A stretch of DNA of 64,000 nucleotides from Paenibacillus sp. 19GGS1-52 (GCF_022369515.1 NZ_CP059724.1:4836001-4900000), one strand, 5' to 3'. Counted from the stretch's first letter, positions 7,048 to 16,570 are shown. Made by a program: numbers and translations. The notes: generated from the sequence alone by a model not told the origin.

Positions 7048-8763
7048 TTAGTTAAGAGGTTTAGTAACTGTACTATGATCCAAGGTGACTGCAGTCTGTG
7101 CCAACAGTCGGCCATTGATCGAGGCACGAGTAGCCAAAGTGATATTGGTCATGCTTAGTACGTTGCCCTCAAGATGTGCGTCCGTTCCAAGTGCAACAGT
7201 AGATGCTGACTGCCAAAAGATATTTTTGGCTTGTACACCACCAGTCAGGATAACATGGGTGCCACTCGCTTGGTTCAAACCTCCAGCGATCTGGAAAATG
7301 AATACACTATTCGCATCACCATGAAGCGTAACATCCGAATTGATCAAAACGTTGTTGCTCCACTTATAAACCCCTGCTGTAAGTGTTTTTCCGCTAAGGT
7401 CCCCATTATACAGTTCGCTATAATTGATCGCTCTTCCGGCGGCATCGGTAAATGCGGTCTGCATGTCGTTTACCGCGGTAGTAAGATCAGTAGAAGTTGG
7501 AGTTGTATAATTAGCAGCGTATATCTTTCCAGTAACTTGAGCAGATGTTGAGAATTGATTAGTAGCATCTGCTATCAGAGAAAATCCAGTAATAGCCGTA
7601 TCCACAATTGGACTAACACCTATGTCTCCAGTTATTGCGGAATCGGGTACTGTAGAGATACCAGTCTTAGACAAGATCACAAAATTCCCAGCCATACCCA
7701 GCTCTACCGGATCAGGTACTAATGTAGGTATTGCACTTATAACATTGGAATAGGAACTTACCAGACCTGTGTTAGCGGCTGTTATTTTGAAATAATACAC
7801 GGTCCCATTCGTTAAGCCAACCACATCATAAGTAGCTGTTGTTACTACACCCGGAGTGCTAATTAATTGATAGGTTATAGCATCCATTGATTGATACACA
7901 TTATAATATGTAGCTGCTGTAACAGAGTCCCACGCTAAATTAAGATGTGAATCTTCTGCTGTCGCTACAAGATTGATGGGTGCGGCAAGTGTAGGTAACG
8001 GTGTGGGCGTAGGGTAGATGGTCCCTGTTCCGTTTCCCGATGTTGCCGTTGGTGATGCTGTTGCGGTTGGAGTTGGAGTAGCAGTTGCCGATGGATCAAG
8101 TGTACCAGCTGGCGCAGTTGCAGTCGGTGATGCTGATCCCCCTAAGAAGGCCATACTACGATCGAGCACCACTACTGCTTCTGCACGGGTGATTGAATTC
8201 GTTGGTTTAAAGCTATGGTCCGCTGCATACCCATTCAGTATATTACTGGTTGCTGCCGCATTAACCGCCCCTTTAGCCCAGGTAGCAATTAGGCCTGCAT
8301 CTTGAAATGACGCTTCGGAGCTAGCCGTTGTTGGTAGACCTAGCAACCTAGCAATGATCACAGCAACTTCCTGTCTGCTGATCGGTTTACTCACCCCAAT
8401 GGTTCCATTCTCATAACCTGTTATATATCCTGCTTTAACAGCTTTGGCAACTTCAACATACGCCCAGTTTCCTAGAGCTACATCACTGAATGAAATCGCT
8501 GCTTCTGTACTAAAGCCAAAAGAACGGTTGATCAAAGCCATAAATTCCGCTCTGGTTATTGTATTGTTCGGTTTAAAGCTGCCGTCCTCATACCCTTTAA
8601 TGAAACCTTTGTCTATCCATTTACTGATTTGACTCTCCGCCCAATGCCCCTTTATATCTGCTTTTGATGGAGCAGTAGCAGCAAAGGCAGAACTCAGTGA
8701 CAGCAACAACATACTTACGATTAAAAATGATGATAAAAGCCTTCGAAATGATTGGTTCTTCAT
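7048..8763 (-). CDS. Surface protein: three SLH domains, Thr/Pro linker, fibronectin III, ice-binding-like domain
   Basis: The 571-residue precursor starts with a Sec signal peptide (FLIVSMLLLSLSSAFAAT). Three S-layer homology repeats follow at about 35-205, each with the GHWAE.I or NWAY.EV start and the ITRAE core. They normally bind pyruvylated secondary wall polymer. A Thr/Ala/Pro linker follows (210-258), then one fibronectin type III domain (about 262-345) and a C-terminal ice-binding-like domain (DUF3494, about 352-571). The last is recognisable from GNFVILSKTGISTVP, ITGDIGVSP and the beta-helical run GGLNQASGTHVILTGG. The family includes true ice-binding proteins and many adhesin-like homologues, so ice binding is possible but not shown. 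It would be displayed on the wall. Confidence 0.85.
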   Translation of the reverse strand: MKNQSFRRLLSSFLIVSMLLLSLSSAFAATAPSKADIKGHWAESQISKWIDKGFIKGYEDGSFKPNNTITRAEFMALINRSFGFSTEAAISFSDVALGNWAYVEVAKAVKAGYITGYENGTIGVSKPISRQEVAVIIARLLGLPTTASSEASFQDAGLIATWAKGAVNAAATSNILNGYAADHSFKPTNSITRAEAVVVLDRSMAFLGGSASPTATAPAGTLDPSATATPTPTATASPTATSGNGTGTIYPTPTPLPTLAAPINLVATAEDSHLNLAWDSVTAATYYNVYQSMDAITYQLISTPGVVTTATYDVVGLTNGTVYYFKITAANTGLVSSYSNVISAIPTLVPDPVELGMAGNFVILSKTGISTVPDSAITGDIGVSPIVDTAITGFSLIADATNQFSTSAQVTGKIYAANYTTPTSTDLTTAVNDMQTAFTDAAGRAINYSELYNGDLSGKTLTAGVYKWSNNVLINSDVTLHGDANSVFIFQIAGGLNQASGTHVILTGGVQAKNIFWQSASTVALGTDAHLEGNVLSMTNITLATRASINGRLLAQTAVTLDHSTVTKPLN

Positions 8764-8892
8764 ATTTTTCCCCCTGATGATTTTGCCTTTTCAGCTATGG
8801 AGACAATAGACCTACATAAAAACGCAGAAAATTGTAGGCAAAATGTATTGTTCTTCAATCATCATATAACCTAATTAGGGACTTTTGAACCT

Positions 8893-10866
8893 TTATTGGA
8901 CTTTCTTTAATGCACTGCTGGAGGCATCTTCACCGCCAAGACGCCCTGATGTGAAGGAATAGCCAATGCCAACCCCATTTCCAACATAAGTATCATTGAA
9001 TAACACACCCTCAGATTCGAGACCTACTGCATATAGACCAGTAATCGGTACGCGCTTGTCATTAAGCACCTGGAATTTGGTATTGACTAACAATCCACCG
9101 ACAGATCCCAAGTTATTGATCTCCGCAATAATTGCATAATAGGGGCCTTCAGTGCCCATAGGAATCAGATAATCCGCTGCTTTACCGAATTCAGTATCTA
9201 CACCTGTTTTGGTCGCTTCCTGATATTTATCAAAGGTTTCCTTGAAAATCTCAGGATCCATACCGGCATTTTTGGCTAATTCCTCAATCGTATTCCCCTT
9301 GTATCCGTCACCGTTTTTAACCATTGCATCAAATACTTGGTCTGCATTGCTCCAAGGATTCTCCAAGGTAAATTGATCTGCAAATTCAGCATAGAATTCT
9401 GGAGGCATTCCCGGAAGACTTGGGGCCTTCACTCCACTCATCCCTTTAGCCATCAATGAATTGAGTTGTGATTTAGATACAATAACTAAATGATAGGCAC
9501 CGTTAAAGGCACTGGTATTAGCCGCTGCAACCGATTCCAGCGTTGCTGCTTCATCTCTAAATCTTGCTCCGGAGGAACCTACATTCATGAAATTCGGTAG
9601 ATAAGACAGCATAAGCGGATAACTTGCTTCGAACGGTTTATACTTTGTTTTCAAGTTTTTTGTGGCTCTGACTAAAGTTTGGTGCAGCATTTGTCCGCCA
9701 AAATTGTCCGGGACCTTCGCTCCAGCTTCCCAGGACATTTTTAAGCCTTCTCCTACATTTTGGCCCAATCCTCCATTGATCCCTTCGAAACCGAAACTCT
9801 CTTTAACCATTTCCGCATTAGCCGCATAACCGCCTGTTGCCATAACAATGCTCTTTGCTGTGATTTCCAGCGTAGTGCCGTCCAGTTTCTCGGCCGACAC
9901 ACCGGTAACATCCCCAGCTTCGTTCTTGATCAGCTTTTTGGCAGTAGTTTCAGTAATAACCTGACCACCGTTTTTTTCAACAGATTCAGCCAGCATTTTT
10001 CGCAATGTGACTTCACGAGTTTCATAGGCTGGCAGTACGTGCAATTGCTCTCCAGCAAAGTTGAGGAAGCTTGTAATATAGCCTTTTTTAGTAAGCCAGT
10101 CGTAGGTTTCTCCCGATTTGGTGACATATTGCCGTATTGCCGCTGCGTCTACTCGCCAGTGATTATTGACAATCCAATCCGAAATTTCTTTCTCGACATT
10201 TACTTTCACTCCATTTTCGGTAGCCGTGGAAGAATTATAGAACTTCCCGGCCCACGATAAATTACTCGCCCCACCAATAGTGGCTGTCTTCTCGATGATG
10301 ATCACTTTCGCACCTTTATCAGCCGCGGTAACGGCTGCGGACACACCGGAGGCTCCAGCACCCACTACGACAACGTCGGCTTCCAGCTTTTCCGTCTTTC
10401 CCTCGCCAGCTTTCTTAACACCGCCTGCCTTTAAGGCTGCCACATCGCCGCCTCCTTGCTTAACAGCGGTTTCAACAGCTTCCATCATGGCCGTACTGGT
10501 AAGACTTGCACCACTGACTGCGTCAATAGCTAAGGTTTGCCCATCCAATATTTGCTTCTTAATTTGTTCAAGCGCAGCACCACCGATACCGCTGGTTTCC
10601 TGGCTGACAATCTTAATATCGCTAATCTCATGTTCACCCAGAGTCACTTCAACCTTGATAACCCCTTCTTTACCTTGGGCTTCGCCAGTGTATGTACCTG
10701 CTGTAAAAGACAAGGCCTCGGCTGCCGGTGAATCTGTCGGTGCTGATGTTTCTGCTGTAGTGCTATTGCCATTATTATTACCGTTACATCCACTCAGCAT
10801 CGCTACCAGCAACAACATACAAATAGAGAACATGAGCATTTTGTTGGCATTATTCTTCTTACGCAT
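8893..10866 (-). CDS. Secreted lipoprotein FMN/FAD reductase (fumarate/urocanate reductase-like flavoprotein)
   Basis: This 657-residue protein begins with a lipoprotein signal peptide whose lipobox ends at Cys27 (LLVAMLSGC), so it is anchored outside the membrane. An FMN-binding domain follows (about 55-135) with AVSGASLTS, the motif on which ApbE attaches FMN to the Thr. The C-terminal FAD-binding fold has VVVGAGASGVSAAVTAADKG near residue 165 and ends in a flavocytochrome c-type closing segment with GLYAVGLESEGVLF. It resembles fumarate or urocanate reductases without the haem domain, so it probably passes electrons to an external acceptor in extracellular electron transfer. The acceptor is unknown. 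No apbE gene lies in the window. A MerR-type promoter precedes it. Confidence 0.85.
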   Translation of the reverse strand: MRKKNNANKMLMFSICMLLLVAMLSGCNGNNNGNSTTAETSAPTDSPAAEALSFTAGTYTGEAQGKEGVIKVEVTLGEHEISDIKIVSQETSGIGGAALEQIKKQILDGQTLAIDAVSGASLTSTAMMEAVETAVKQGGGDVAALKAGGVKKAGEGKTEKLEADVVVVGAGASGVSAAVTAADKGAKVIIIEKTATIGGASNLSWAGKFYNSSTATENGVKVNVEKEISDWIVNNHWRVDAAAIRQYVTKSGETYDWLTKKGYITSFLNFAGEQLHVLPAYETREVTLRKMLAESVEKNGGQVITETTAKKLIKNEAGDVTGVSAEKLDGTTLEITAKSIVMATGGYAANAEMVKESFGFEGINGGLGQNVGEGLKMSWEAGAKVPDNFGGQMLHQTLVRATKNLKTKYKPFEASYPLMLSYLPNFMNVGSSGARFRDEAATLESVAAANTSAFNGAYHLVIVSKSQLNSLMAKGMSGVKAPSLPGMPPEFYAEFADQFTLENPWSNADQVFDAMVKNGDGYKGNTIEELAKNAGMDPEIFKETFDKYQEATKTGVDTEFGKAADYLIPMGTEGPYYAIIAEINNLGSVGGLLVNTKFQVLNDKRVPITGLYAVGLESEGVLFNDTYVGNGVGIGYSFTSGRLGGEDASSSALKKVQ

Positions 10867-10974
10867 TCTTTTTATTCCCCCTGTTTATAATATAGCTATA
10901 ACCTGTTGATTACGTGAACATTTTCACAATATTCATCGCTCTCCCACAACATAAATAAATAGGCTATACGCTGC

Positions 10975-11005
10975 AGTATAAACATTGGTGCAACACCAAT
11001 GTCAA
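10975..11005 (-). promoter_or_regulatory. MerR-type promoter of the flavoprotein reductase gene
   Basis: On the minus strand, TTGACA (11000-11005) is separated from TATACT (10975-10980) by 19 bp instead of the optimal 17. A perfect 9-bp inverted repeat with a 3-nt centre (10982-10990 with 10994-11002) fills the spacer. An over-long spacer holding a dyad is the hallmark of promoters that MerR-family activators untwist. The MerR gene lies directly upstream in the same direction. Confidence 0.8.
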
Positions 11006-11041
11006 TGCACAAATGTTGGCCTGTACCGAGTTACAGCGAAC

Positions 11042-11088
11042 AAAAAAACATCTGCTCCTCCAATGAGGAATGAACAGATGTTTTTTTA
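11042..11088 (-). terminator. Intrinsic terminator of the merR gene
   Basis: An inverted repeat (arms near 11042-11054 and 11075-11087) ends in a run of T on the minus strand. It touches the stop codon of the MerR gene and lies before the reductase promoter, so the two genes are separate transcripts. Confidence 0.8.
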
Positions 11089-11895
11089 AATAGGGATATT
11101 CACTTCTAAATAGGTTCTACTTTCTCCCTCGATTTTTTCGGTAAGGATTATCTTCCCCACTATATCTCCTGCAATTGAATATTGATGTTCTTCTAGATAA
11201 TCCAGCATAAATTGCAGGGAGTCTCGCCTGATAGATTCTTCACCAGAGCAGGCAATGACGGCCGATATACATGTAGTAGGGCTAATATATTCCACGTTCT
11301 CGTCTATTTCAACATTAAGCTTATGTACCTCATCTTCCAACAAACTAAGTCCCCAGTTATAATCACAGCATGTATTAGCCTCGGATAAAATATCACTATT
11401 CTCGATTCTGAAAGAATAAAAGGAGAACGGAAGCATATTCATCCACTCATTTACCGTATCCTTCAAATAATCATTGATCAACAAATCATTCTTATGGGTT
11501 TGTCTCAAGCGATAAATCCCCGGTACCTCCTTGAGTGTGCATATGTTTAATGATCTTTCAATCTGCTTGAACTCATTATTAATCTCAATTATCTTATTAA
11601 GCAGCATTGTGCTTCTCTTGATTTCTGCTTCCAGGTTCAACTGTGTCTCTTGAAATTTCTCTATGATATGTTCTGAAGAAGCATCCTTGATGAGCAATGC
11701 CACATCCTGTAATGGAATCTGCATGCTCCTATACCATCTGCTCATTAGCAAATCTCTAGCATCCAAATCATCAAAATATCGGTAATTATTGCTATTATCT
11801 TTTATCGGTCTGACAATATCATGTTTCTCATATAATCTCAGTGTGTCTGAGGTAACGCCTAGTATTGAAGCAAATTCACCAATGCAATATTTCAA
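11086..11895 (-). CDS. MerR family activator with a GyrI-like effector-binding domain
   Basis: This 269-residue protein has a MerR winged helix at residues 1-72 (IGEFASILGVTSDTLRLYEKHDIV), a long dimerisation coiled coil (about 75-120), and a C-terminal domain like the BmrR/GyrI small-molecule-binding fold. That domain starts near LKEVPGIYRLRQT and ends in YLEVNIPI. This layout fits a drug- or metabolite-responsive activator. Its target is almost surely the reductase lipoprotein gene downstream, whose promoter has a 19-bp spacer with a dyad. The start is TTG at 11895, 5 nt after a G-rich ribosome binding site. Confidence 0.85.
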   Translation of the reverse strand: MKYCIGEFASILGVTSDTLRLYEKHDIVRPIKDNSNNYRYFDDLDARDLLMSRWYRSMQIPLQDVALLIKDASSEHIIEKFQETQLNLEAEIKRSTMLLNKIIEINNEFKQIERSLNICTLKEVPGIYRLRQTHKNDLLINDYLKDTVNEWMNMLPFSFYSFRIENSDILSEANTCCDYNWGLSLLEDEVHKLNVEIDENVEYISPTTCISAVIACSGEESIRRDSLQFMLDYLEEHQYSIAGDIVGKIILTEKIEGESRTYLEVNIPI

Positions 11896-11985
11896 TCTAT
11901 GTCCCCCCCTATCTTTTCCTAATTTAATGATATAGGGCCTTACCCAGATATGATATGAATTATTTTACGTCAATTGCCAACAACG

Positions 11986-12046
11986 CAAAAAACCACCTTC
12001 TTAGGAAGAAACGGATTCTACTCCGTCTAATCAGAAAGTGGTTTGT
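11986..12046 (-). terminator. Intrinsic terminator of the DinG-type helicase gene
   Basis: Outer arms near 11988-12000 and 12030-12042 pair, and the minus strand ends in a T-run. An extra inner stem may form. Confidence 0.7.
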
Positions 12047-12057
12047 TTATATAGTTT

Positions 12058-14013
12058 TTAGTTTCGCTGTCCGGTCAAGATTTGAAGCTGAATCCCCTTC
12101 GGCAATACAGAGGTAATATACTCGTGTACCGGATGCTCTCCGTCCTCTTCTGCCAGCACGGTTACAATTCCCTTATCTTCACTGGTGCGAATCAGACGAC
12201 CCATTCCTTGCTTCAGTCGCAACAGCATATAGGGCAGGTCTACATCCTCGAATGGAGAAGTTGTCTCCGAGCGCTTCGCCATAAACACAGGGTCCAGCGG
12301 AGGATACGGTAGCGACCAGATAATAACATTGGACAGTGATGGACCAGGTATATCAAGCCCTTCCCACAACGTAACAGCACAGAGCACACTGTGCTCATCC
12401 CGTTGAAATGCCGAGATCAAATAGCTAATCTCCTGATCTCCCTCATAAAGGAAGGAATACTTCCCGCTTTCCGGTCTAAGCAGACATTCCTGCTTAAATA
12501 AGAAGAGTTCCTCACGTGTACGGAACAGCAGCAGTGCTCTGCCTTCCGTCCGCTCAATGAGCTTCAGGGAAATTTCGAACTTTTCCGCAAAGTCACCCGT
12601 CAACGGCTCTGGCACATAGACATCCATCTGAGTGCCATAATCATAAGGAGAGTCTACCGAGAATGACAGGTAGTTCTGTACACCCAAGCCTTCTCTTAAA
12701 TATTCGAATGATTTATCGACCGACAAGGTGGCTGAGGAGAATACGATCGGCATATTTTGGCTAAACATACTTTCCAGTACCTCTTTCACATCACGCGGCA
12801 TTACGAACAGTGACACACCATCACTATCTTCTGTCGCCCAACAGATCAACGCTCCTGAATCTTCAAACAGCTTCAGGGCAACTTCCATCATCTCCAGGCG
12901 TTCTTCCACAATCCGTAATTGGTATTCATCCAACGTGTATAGCTCACTTTCAAACACCAGCTCTTCCTCGATGGAGGCAATGATGGTGCGCATGCGATGC
13001 ACGTCACGCAATAAGCGCTCATTCAGTTCAATACTCATCCGATCTGAACCCGGAATACTGTGACTTTGGCGGCGAATGCTATCGAACATAATCTCACTTT
13101 GTTCAATCGCTTCATCAATAAGCATAGCCAGCGCTTCACGGATATCATTCTTCAGCAGACGGGAGATCAGCTCTTCAAATACGACATGTTTTATTTTATA
13201 GCCCAATGCCTTCATTGCCGCAGATTCGAGCAAATGCCCTTCATCAAACACAACAGCACAGTGGTCCGGCAGAAGTGGAATTTGTCCTTCTCGCTTACGG
13301 GCTTCATACGTCCACACATGCTCCATATAATAATCATGGGAACAAATAACCAGATCGCCGGCCTTACGATAATGATCACGTGAGAGTGTCTGGCCGCAGC
13401 GGTGGCGCACATCACAGGTAAAGCAATCCTGAAATGAATCCCAATTGATTTTGTTCCACTGTTCGTCATTCAGATCTGAATAATCCCTACGGTCGCCATA
13501 TGCATGGAACTCCTGTAGCGCTGTATGTGAGTGCACGAAATCCGGCAAGCTCTCATACAGGTCCTCCAAAGGCAAACTCTCATCATCGTTATTCCGGGCC
13601 TGATCCAGCTTCTTTAAACACATATAATGATCCGGTGATTTGGCAAGTCTGGCGTCAATCTCCATATTCAAGTGCCGTGAAAGTTTGGCAATATCTCCTT
13701 CAGGCTTCACAAGCTGCTCAATCAACGACTCATCTGCACACGCGATAATAGCCGGTTTACCGGTATAACGTGCATAACAGATGCTGTATAGCAAATAAAC
13801 CAATGTTTTACCGGTTCCAACACCTGCCTCGGCAAAAATCGTCTTCTTATCTGCAAAAGCCCGTTCCAGCTGATACGCCATATAAATCTGTTCATCACGG
13901 ACTTCAAAGCCTGCCTTAGGAAGGATTTCATAGAACACTTCTCCAACCCATTCTCCCACCTGCTCGATAAAAGGTTTGGTACGATCATACGCAAAAGGAT
14001 ACTGATTCGCCAA
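12058..14013 (-). CDS. DinG/XPD-like ATP-dependent DNA helicase
   Basis: This superfamily 2 helicase of about 650 residues belongs to the DinG/YoaA group. Walker A is EAGVGTGKTLVYLL near residue 75 and Walker B is VVFDEGHLLE. Four cysteines lie between them: one in DHYMCLKKLD, then CFTCDVRHRC. These match the [4Fe-4S] ligands of XPD/DinG helicases. Motif VI is LKQGMGRLIRT near the C terminus. There is no N-terminal exonuclease domain, unlike the B. subtilis DinG-type protein with its DnaQ-like domain. It likely unwinds DNA 5' to 3' in repair. The TTG at 14028 overlaps the GGAGGT ribosome binding site, so I placed the start at the TTG at 14013. The one at 14016 is equally possible. Confidence 0.85.
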   Translation of the reverse strand: MANQYPFAYDRTKPFIEQVGEWVGEVFYEILPKAGFEVRDEQIYMAYQLERAFADKKTIFAEAGVGTGKTLVYLLYSICYARYTGKPAIIACADESLIEQLVKPEGDIAKLSRHLNMEIDARLAKSPDHYMCLKKLDQARNNDDESLPLEDLYESLPDFVHSHTALQEFHAYGDRRDYSDLNDEQWNKINWDSFQDCFTCDVRHRCGQTLSRDHYRKAGDLVICSHDYYMEHVWTYEARKREGQIPLLPDHCAVVFDEGHLLESAAMKALGYKIKHVVFEELISRLLKNDIREALAMLIDEAIEQSEIMFDSIRRQSHSIPGSDRMSIELNERLLRDVHRMRTIIASIEEELVFESELYTLDEYQLRIVEERLEMMEVALKLFEDSGALICWATEDSDGVSLFVMPRDVKEVLESMFSQNMPIVFSSATLSVDKSFEYLREGLGVQNYLSFSVDSPYDYGTQMDVYVPEPLTGDFAEKFEISLKLIERTEGRALLLFRTREELFLFKQECLLRPESGKYSFLYEGDQEISYLISAFQRDEHSVLCAVTLWEGLDIPGPSLSNVIIWSLPYPPLDPVFMAKRSETTSPFEDVDLPYMLLRLKQGMGRLIRTSEDKGIVTVLAEEDGEHPVHEYITSVLPKGIQLQILTGQRN

Positions 14014-14310
14014 CAAGCCTACCTCCAATATTAAGATCAGGCACTTCTATCATGCCATGAAAGATTATAAACCAACAGGAAAAACTTAATTATCTCATAA
14101 ATTCGAAATAAACACAAAGTTATTCTCTGTTTATAAAAATATAAATTAACTTAGCGCATTGCTGCTTTCCACTCCTAAGTTTTATTAGGTATAACGTGTG
14201 AATATTGTTGTATTATTTTCACTCTACTTATATATTGGTATTATAGTTATAAGCCTTTTGGCCCAAATTAGCTGAACAAATGACTACTATTACATAAGAG
14301 GTGTTATAAA

Positions 14311-15969
14311 TTGGGCCTAATTCCATGGATTGACTTAACGTTGTGTTTGCTTTTATTTGTGCTATTTGTTTATGTGTTTGCGTCTGTAACCATTACTAAC
14401 TTACATAAAGCTTATCTAGTCTTCCACTTCTCCATGATGTTATGGCCTTTCTGCCAGTTTGCTATTAAAACAACTGACAGCCCAAAGTATCAATTGTTTT
14501 ACGTAAAGCTCGCTTTTATCGATACGTCTCTGCTGGCTATTGGCTGGCTTTTGTTCACCATTTTCCTCACGGGTCATTCGTCATTTTTACGAAGAAAAAA
14601 TTCCTTACTACTGTTTATTCCAGCTCTATTAGTGGCGCTCGGTGTGATATTCAATCCAAACGGCTGGTTCGTTCAACCTGTGTATGGTACGTATATCCAG
14701 AGAACTTACGGGCCTCTTTTCTGGTTCAATATCACCATATTGATAGCTTATGTAATTGTTTCGCTTTACATTATGTATTTAGCTTTGGTATCCGACAAGG
14801 CACTCCGTATCAAAAAGCAAATTAAACGCGTGCTTCAAGGGATTATGGTGATGACTGCATTCATCTTGTCGGACATCATCCTCAATGTGGGCTTATCCCG
14901 TTTTCTACCGGTCATTCCAGGATTGACATCTCTGGGCATTCTTTTATCTGCCGTCTTTTTTATCATTGCCATTCATCGTGATAAAGTATTTGATATTGTG
15001 ACCATCGCTCATCAGGACATTTTTGACACGATCGCGATTGGAATTCTGGTAATTGATGATAATGACACCGTTGTAGAAATAAATCATTCACTGCTACCCT
15101 ACGTCCAATTGAAATTAGGGGACCGCTTCAATATCGAAGCTATTCTGCCAAAGAACTCTGACCAAACGGAAACATTCCTCGATACTTACCGGAACCGACC
15201 GCTGGAAAGAACGGAAATGGAATTAACATATCATGGAATTTCACAGCCACTCCATGTCAATATTCAGGCTGCCCCAATTATGGTTAGCGATTTAAGGGTA
15301 GGACGAATTATCACATTTCAGGATAGAAGTGAGCTTCGTCGTCTCATCGATGAGACTAGTAATCAGAACCAAATTCTGCAAGTCCGGAATCAATCTTTAA
15401 TTGGAATTCAGACGGAACTTTTTCAAACCAATCAGAAACTAGAACAGATGGCGATAACCGACAGTTTGACCGGTTGTTATAATCGCCATTACTTGACCCA
15501 ACAGCTGGAGCAGGAAGTTATGAAGAACATGAATTTCCAACTACCGTTTGCGATACTTCTCTTAGATATCGACTACTTCAAACTAGTCAATGATAATTAC
15601 GGCCACTTGGTCGGCGATGAAGTGATATGCAGGACTGTGAAAGCCATCAATATGGCTCTGCGGCGGACTGATGTTCTGGCCCGTTATGGCGGAGAGGAGT
15701 TTATTATTTATTTACCCAATACGAATCAAGCACAGGCTACCCTCTTGGCTGAACGCGTCAAATCCGCAGTCGAATCCAATAAAATGATCATCCCTAATAT
15801 AGCTACTTCAATCTCGATTACGATAAGTATGGGGTTGTTGTCCATTACTACGTTTGCCATTGAAAATCTCCAGAATTCATATATAAATGAGTTATATGAA
15901 TCTGTGGACAAAGCCTTATACCAAGCCAAAAAAGAAGGCCGCAACCGGATTGTTAGTATCTCCAGATAA
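14311..15969 (+). CDS. Membrane diguanylate cyclase: 7TM sensor, PAS, GGDEF
   Basis: The 552-residue protein starts with about seven transmembrane helices (residues 1-225), as in histidine-kinase 7TM N-terminal sensors. A PAS-like domain (about 235-340) and a coiled linker follow. The C-terminal GGDEF domain begins at MAITDSLTGCYNRHYL and has the active-site loop RYGGEEFIIYLP, so the catalytic signature GGEEF is intact. It should make cyclic di-GMP. No RxxD inhibitory site is evident before the loop. The start is TTG at 14311, after an AAGAGGTG ribosome binding site. The roughly 300 bp upstream hold an AT-rich promoter region and no gene. Confidence 0.88.
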   Translation: MGLIPWIDLTLCLLLFVLFVYVFASVTITNLHKAYLVFHFSMMLWPFCQFAIKTTDSPKYQLFYVKLAFIDTSLLAIGWLLFTIFLTGHSSFLRRKNSLLLFIPALLVALGVIFNPNGWFVQPVYGTYIQRTYGPLFWFNITILIAYVIVSLYIMYLALVSDKALRIKKQIKRVLQGIMVMTAFILSDIILNVGLSRFLPVIPGLTSLGILLSAVFFIIAIHRDKVFDIVTIAHQDIFDTIAIGILVIDDNDTVVEINHSLLPYVQLKLGDRFNIEAILPKNSDQTETFLDTYRNRPLERTEMELTYHGISQPLHVNIQAAPIMVSDLRVGRIITFQDRSELRRLIDETSNQNQILQVRNQSLIGIQTELFQTNQKLEQMAITDSLTGCYNRHYLTQQLEQEVMKNMNFQLPFAILLLDIDYFKLVNDNYGHLVGDEVICRTVKAINMALRRTDVLARYGGEEFIIYLPNTNQAQATLLAERVKSAVESNKMIIPNIATSISITISMGLLSITTFAIENLQNSYINELYESVDKALYQAKKEGRNRIVSISR

Positions 15970-15972
15970 AAC

Positions 15973-16025
15973 AAAAACTAACCGACCTGTAGCCTAAAGA
16001 AACGGGCTACGGAGTCAGTTAGTTA
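15973..16025 (-). terminator. Intrinsic terminator between the cyclase and marR genes
   Basis: A long imperfect stem (arms near 15979-15997 and 16007-16023) has TTTTTGTTT on the minus strand. It therefore best serves the MarR gene and may also stop the convergent cyclase transcript. Confidence 0.7.
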
Positions 16026-16043
16026 TAGGAATATTATTATCTC

Positions 16044-16478
16044 TTATTGTTGTTTGACATGGAGCATGTCTTGCAGCAGCTGTGCTACTTCTTTTTCGGG
16101 AAAAGCCGCCACTAGAATCTCTTTAACTGTCCCTTGCGCTTTATCGATCTTGTCTTGGCCTATTTGGGTCAAAGATGTATAGATGCTTCTGCGATCATCG
16201 TCACAGGCAGTTCTTTGCAAGGCTCCACAGCCCTTGGCTTCAAAGCGGCTCACAAGTCGAGATACGGCACTCTGGCTTAAGCCCACCATCGACTCCAGTT
16301 GCTGCAGTTTCAATTTCTTCTCTGATGCCTCAGACAGAAACAGTAGCAAATAAAATTCCTTCAAAGACAAGTCATGCCTCTCTTGCAGCTTCGTTTCCAA
16401 GGCATTGGCAACGTTCATTTGTATATGTGTCAAAGTCAACCAGTTAGTTATAAGGTTACGTTCAAGGTTATCCTTCAT
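16044..16478 (-). CDS. MarR family transcriptional regulator
   Basis: The 144-residue protein has the MarR fold: LSLKEFYLLLFLSEA, then the HTH LQQLESMVGLSQSAVSRLVSRF, then the wing CDDDRRSIYTSLTQIG. It lies 92 bp downstream of the old yellow enzyme gene on the same strand, with its own TATAAT box in the gap. A set of 7-bp repeats there may be its operator. It plausibly controls that enzyme gene and itself. Confidence 0.85.
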   Translation of the reverse strand: MKDNLERNLITNWLTLTHIQMNVANALETKLQERHDLSLKEFYLLLFLSEASEKKLKLQQLESMVGLSQSAVSRLVSRFEAKGCGALQRTACDDDRRSIYTSLTQIGQDKIDKAQGTVKEILVAAFPEKEVAQLLQDMLHVKQQ

Positions 16479-16539
16479 CTCATTATTCCTTTCTCAGGCG
16501 TAAGTCCTACGATGAATTTTATTAATCTTTCCTTATCCC

Positions 16540-16570
16540 ATTATAACACTGGCCACTGGTCACTAGTCAC
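16540..16570 (-). promoter_or_regulatory. Candidate marR promoter with four tandem 7-bp repeats
   Basis: On the minus strand the units GTGACTA, GTGACCA, GTGGCCA and GTGTTAT follow without gaps (16570 down to 16543). The last overlaps TATAAT (16540-16545). They fill the -35 region of the promoter for the MarR gene. No good -35 hexamer is seen, so activation or tight repression by a bound protein is possible. Confidence 0.4.

Noticed and set aside
8018..8305. Plus-strand ORF of 95 codons opposite the SLH protein gene
   Set aside because: It arises from the Thr/Pro/Ala repeat linker read on the other strand and has no ribosome binding site.
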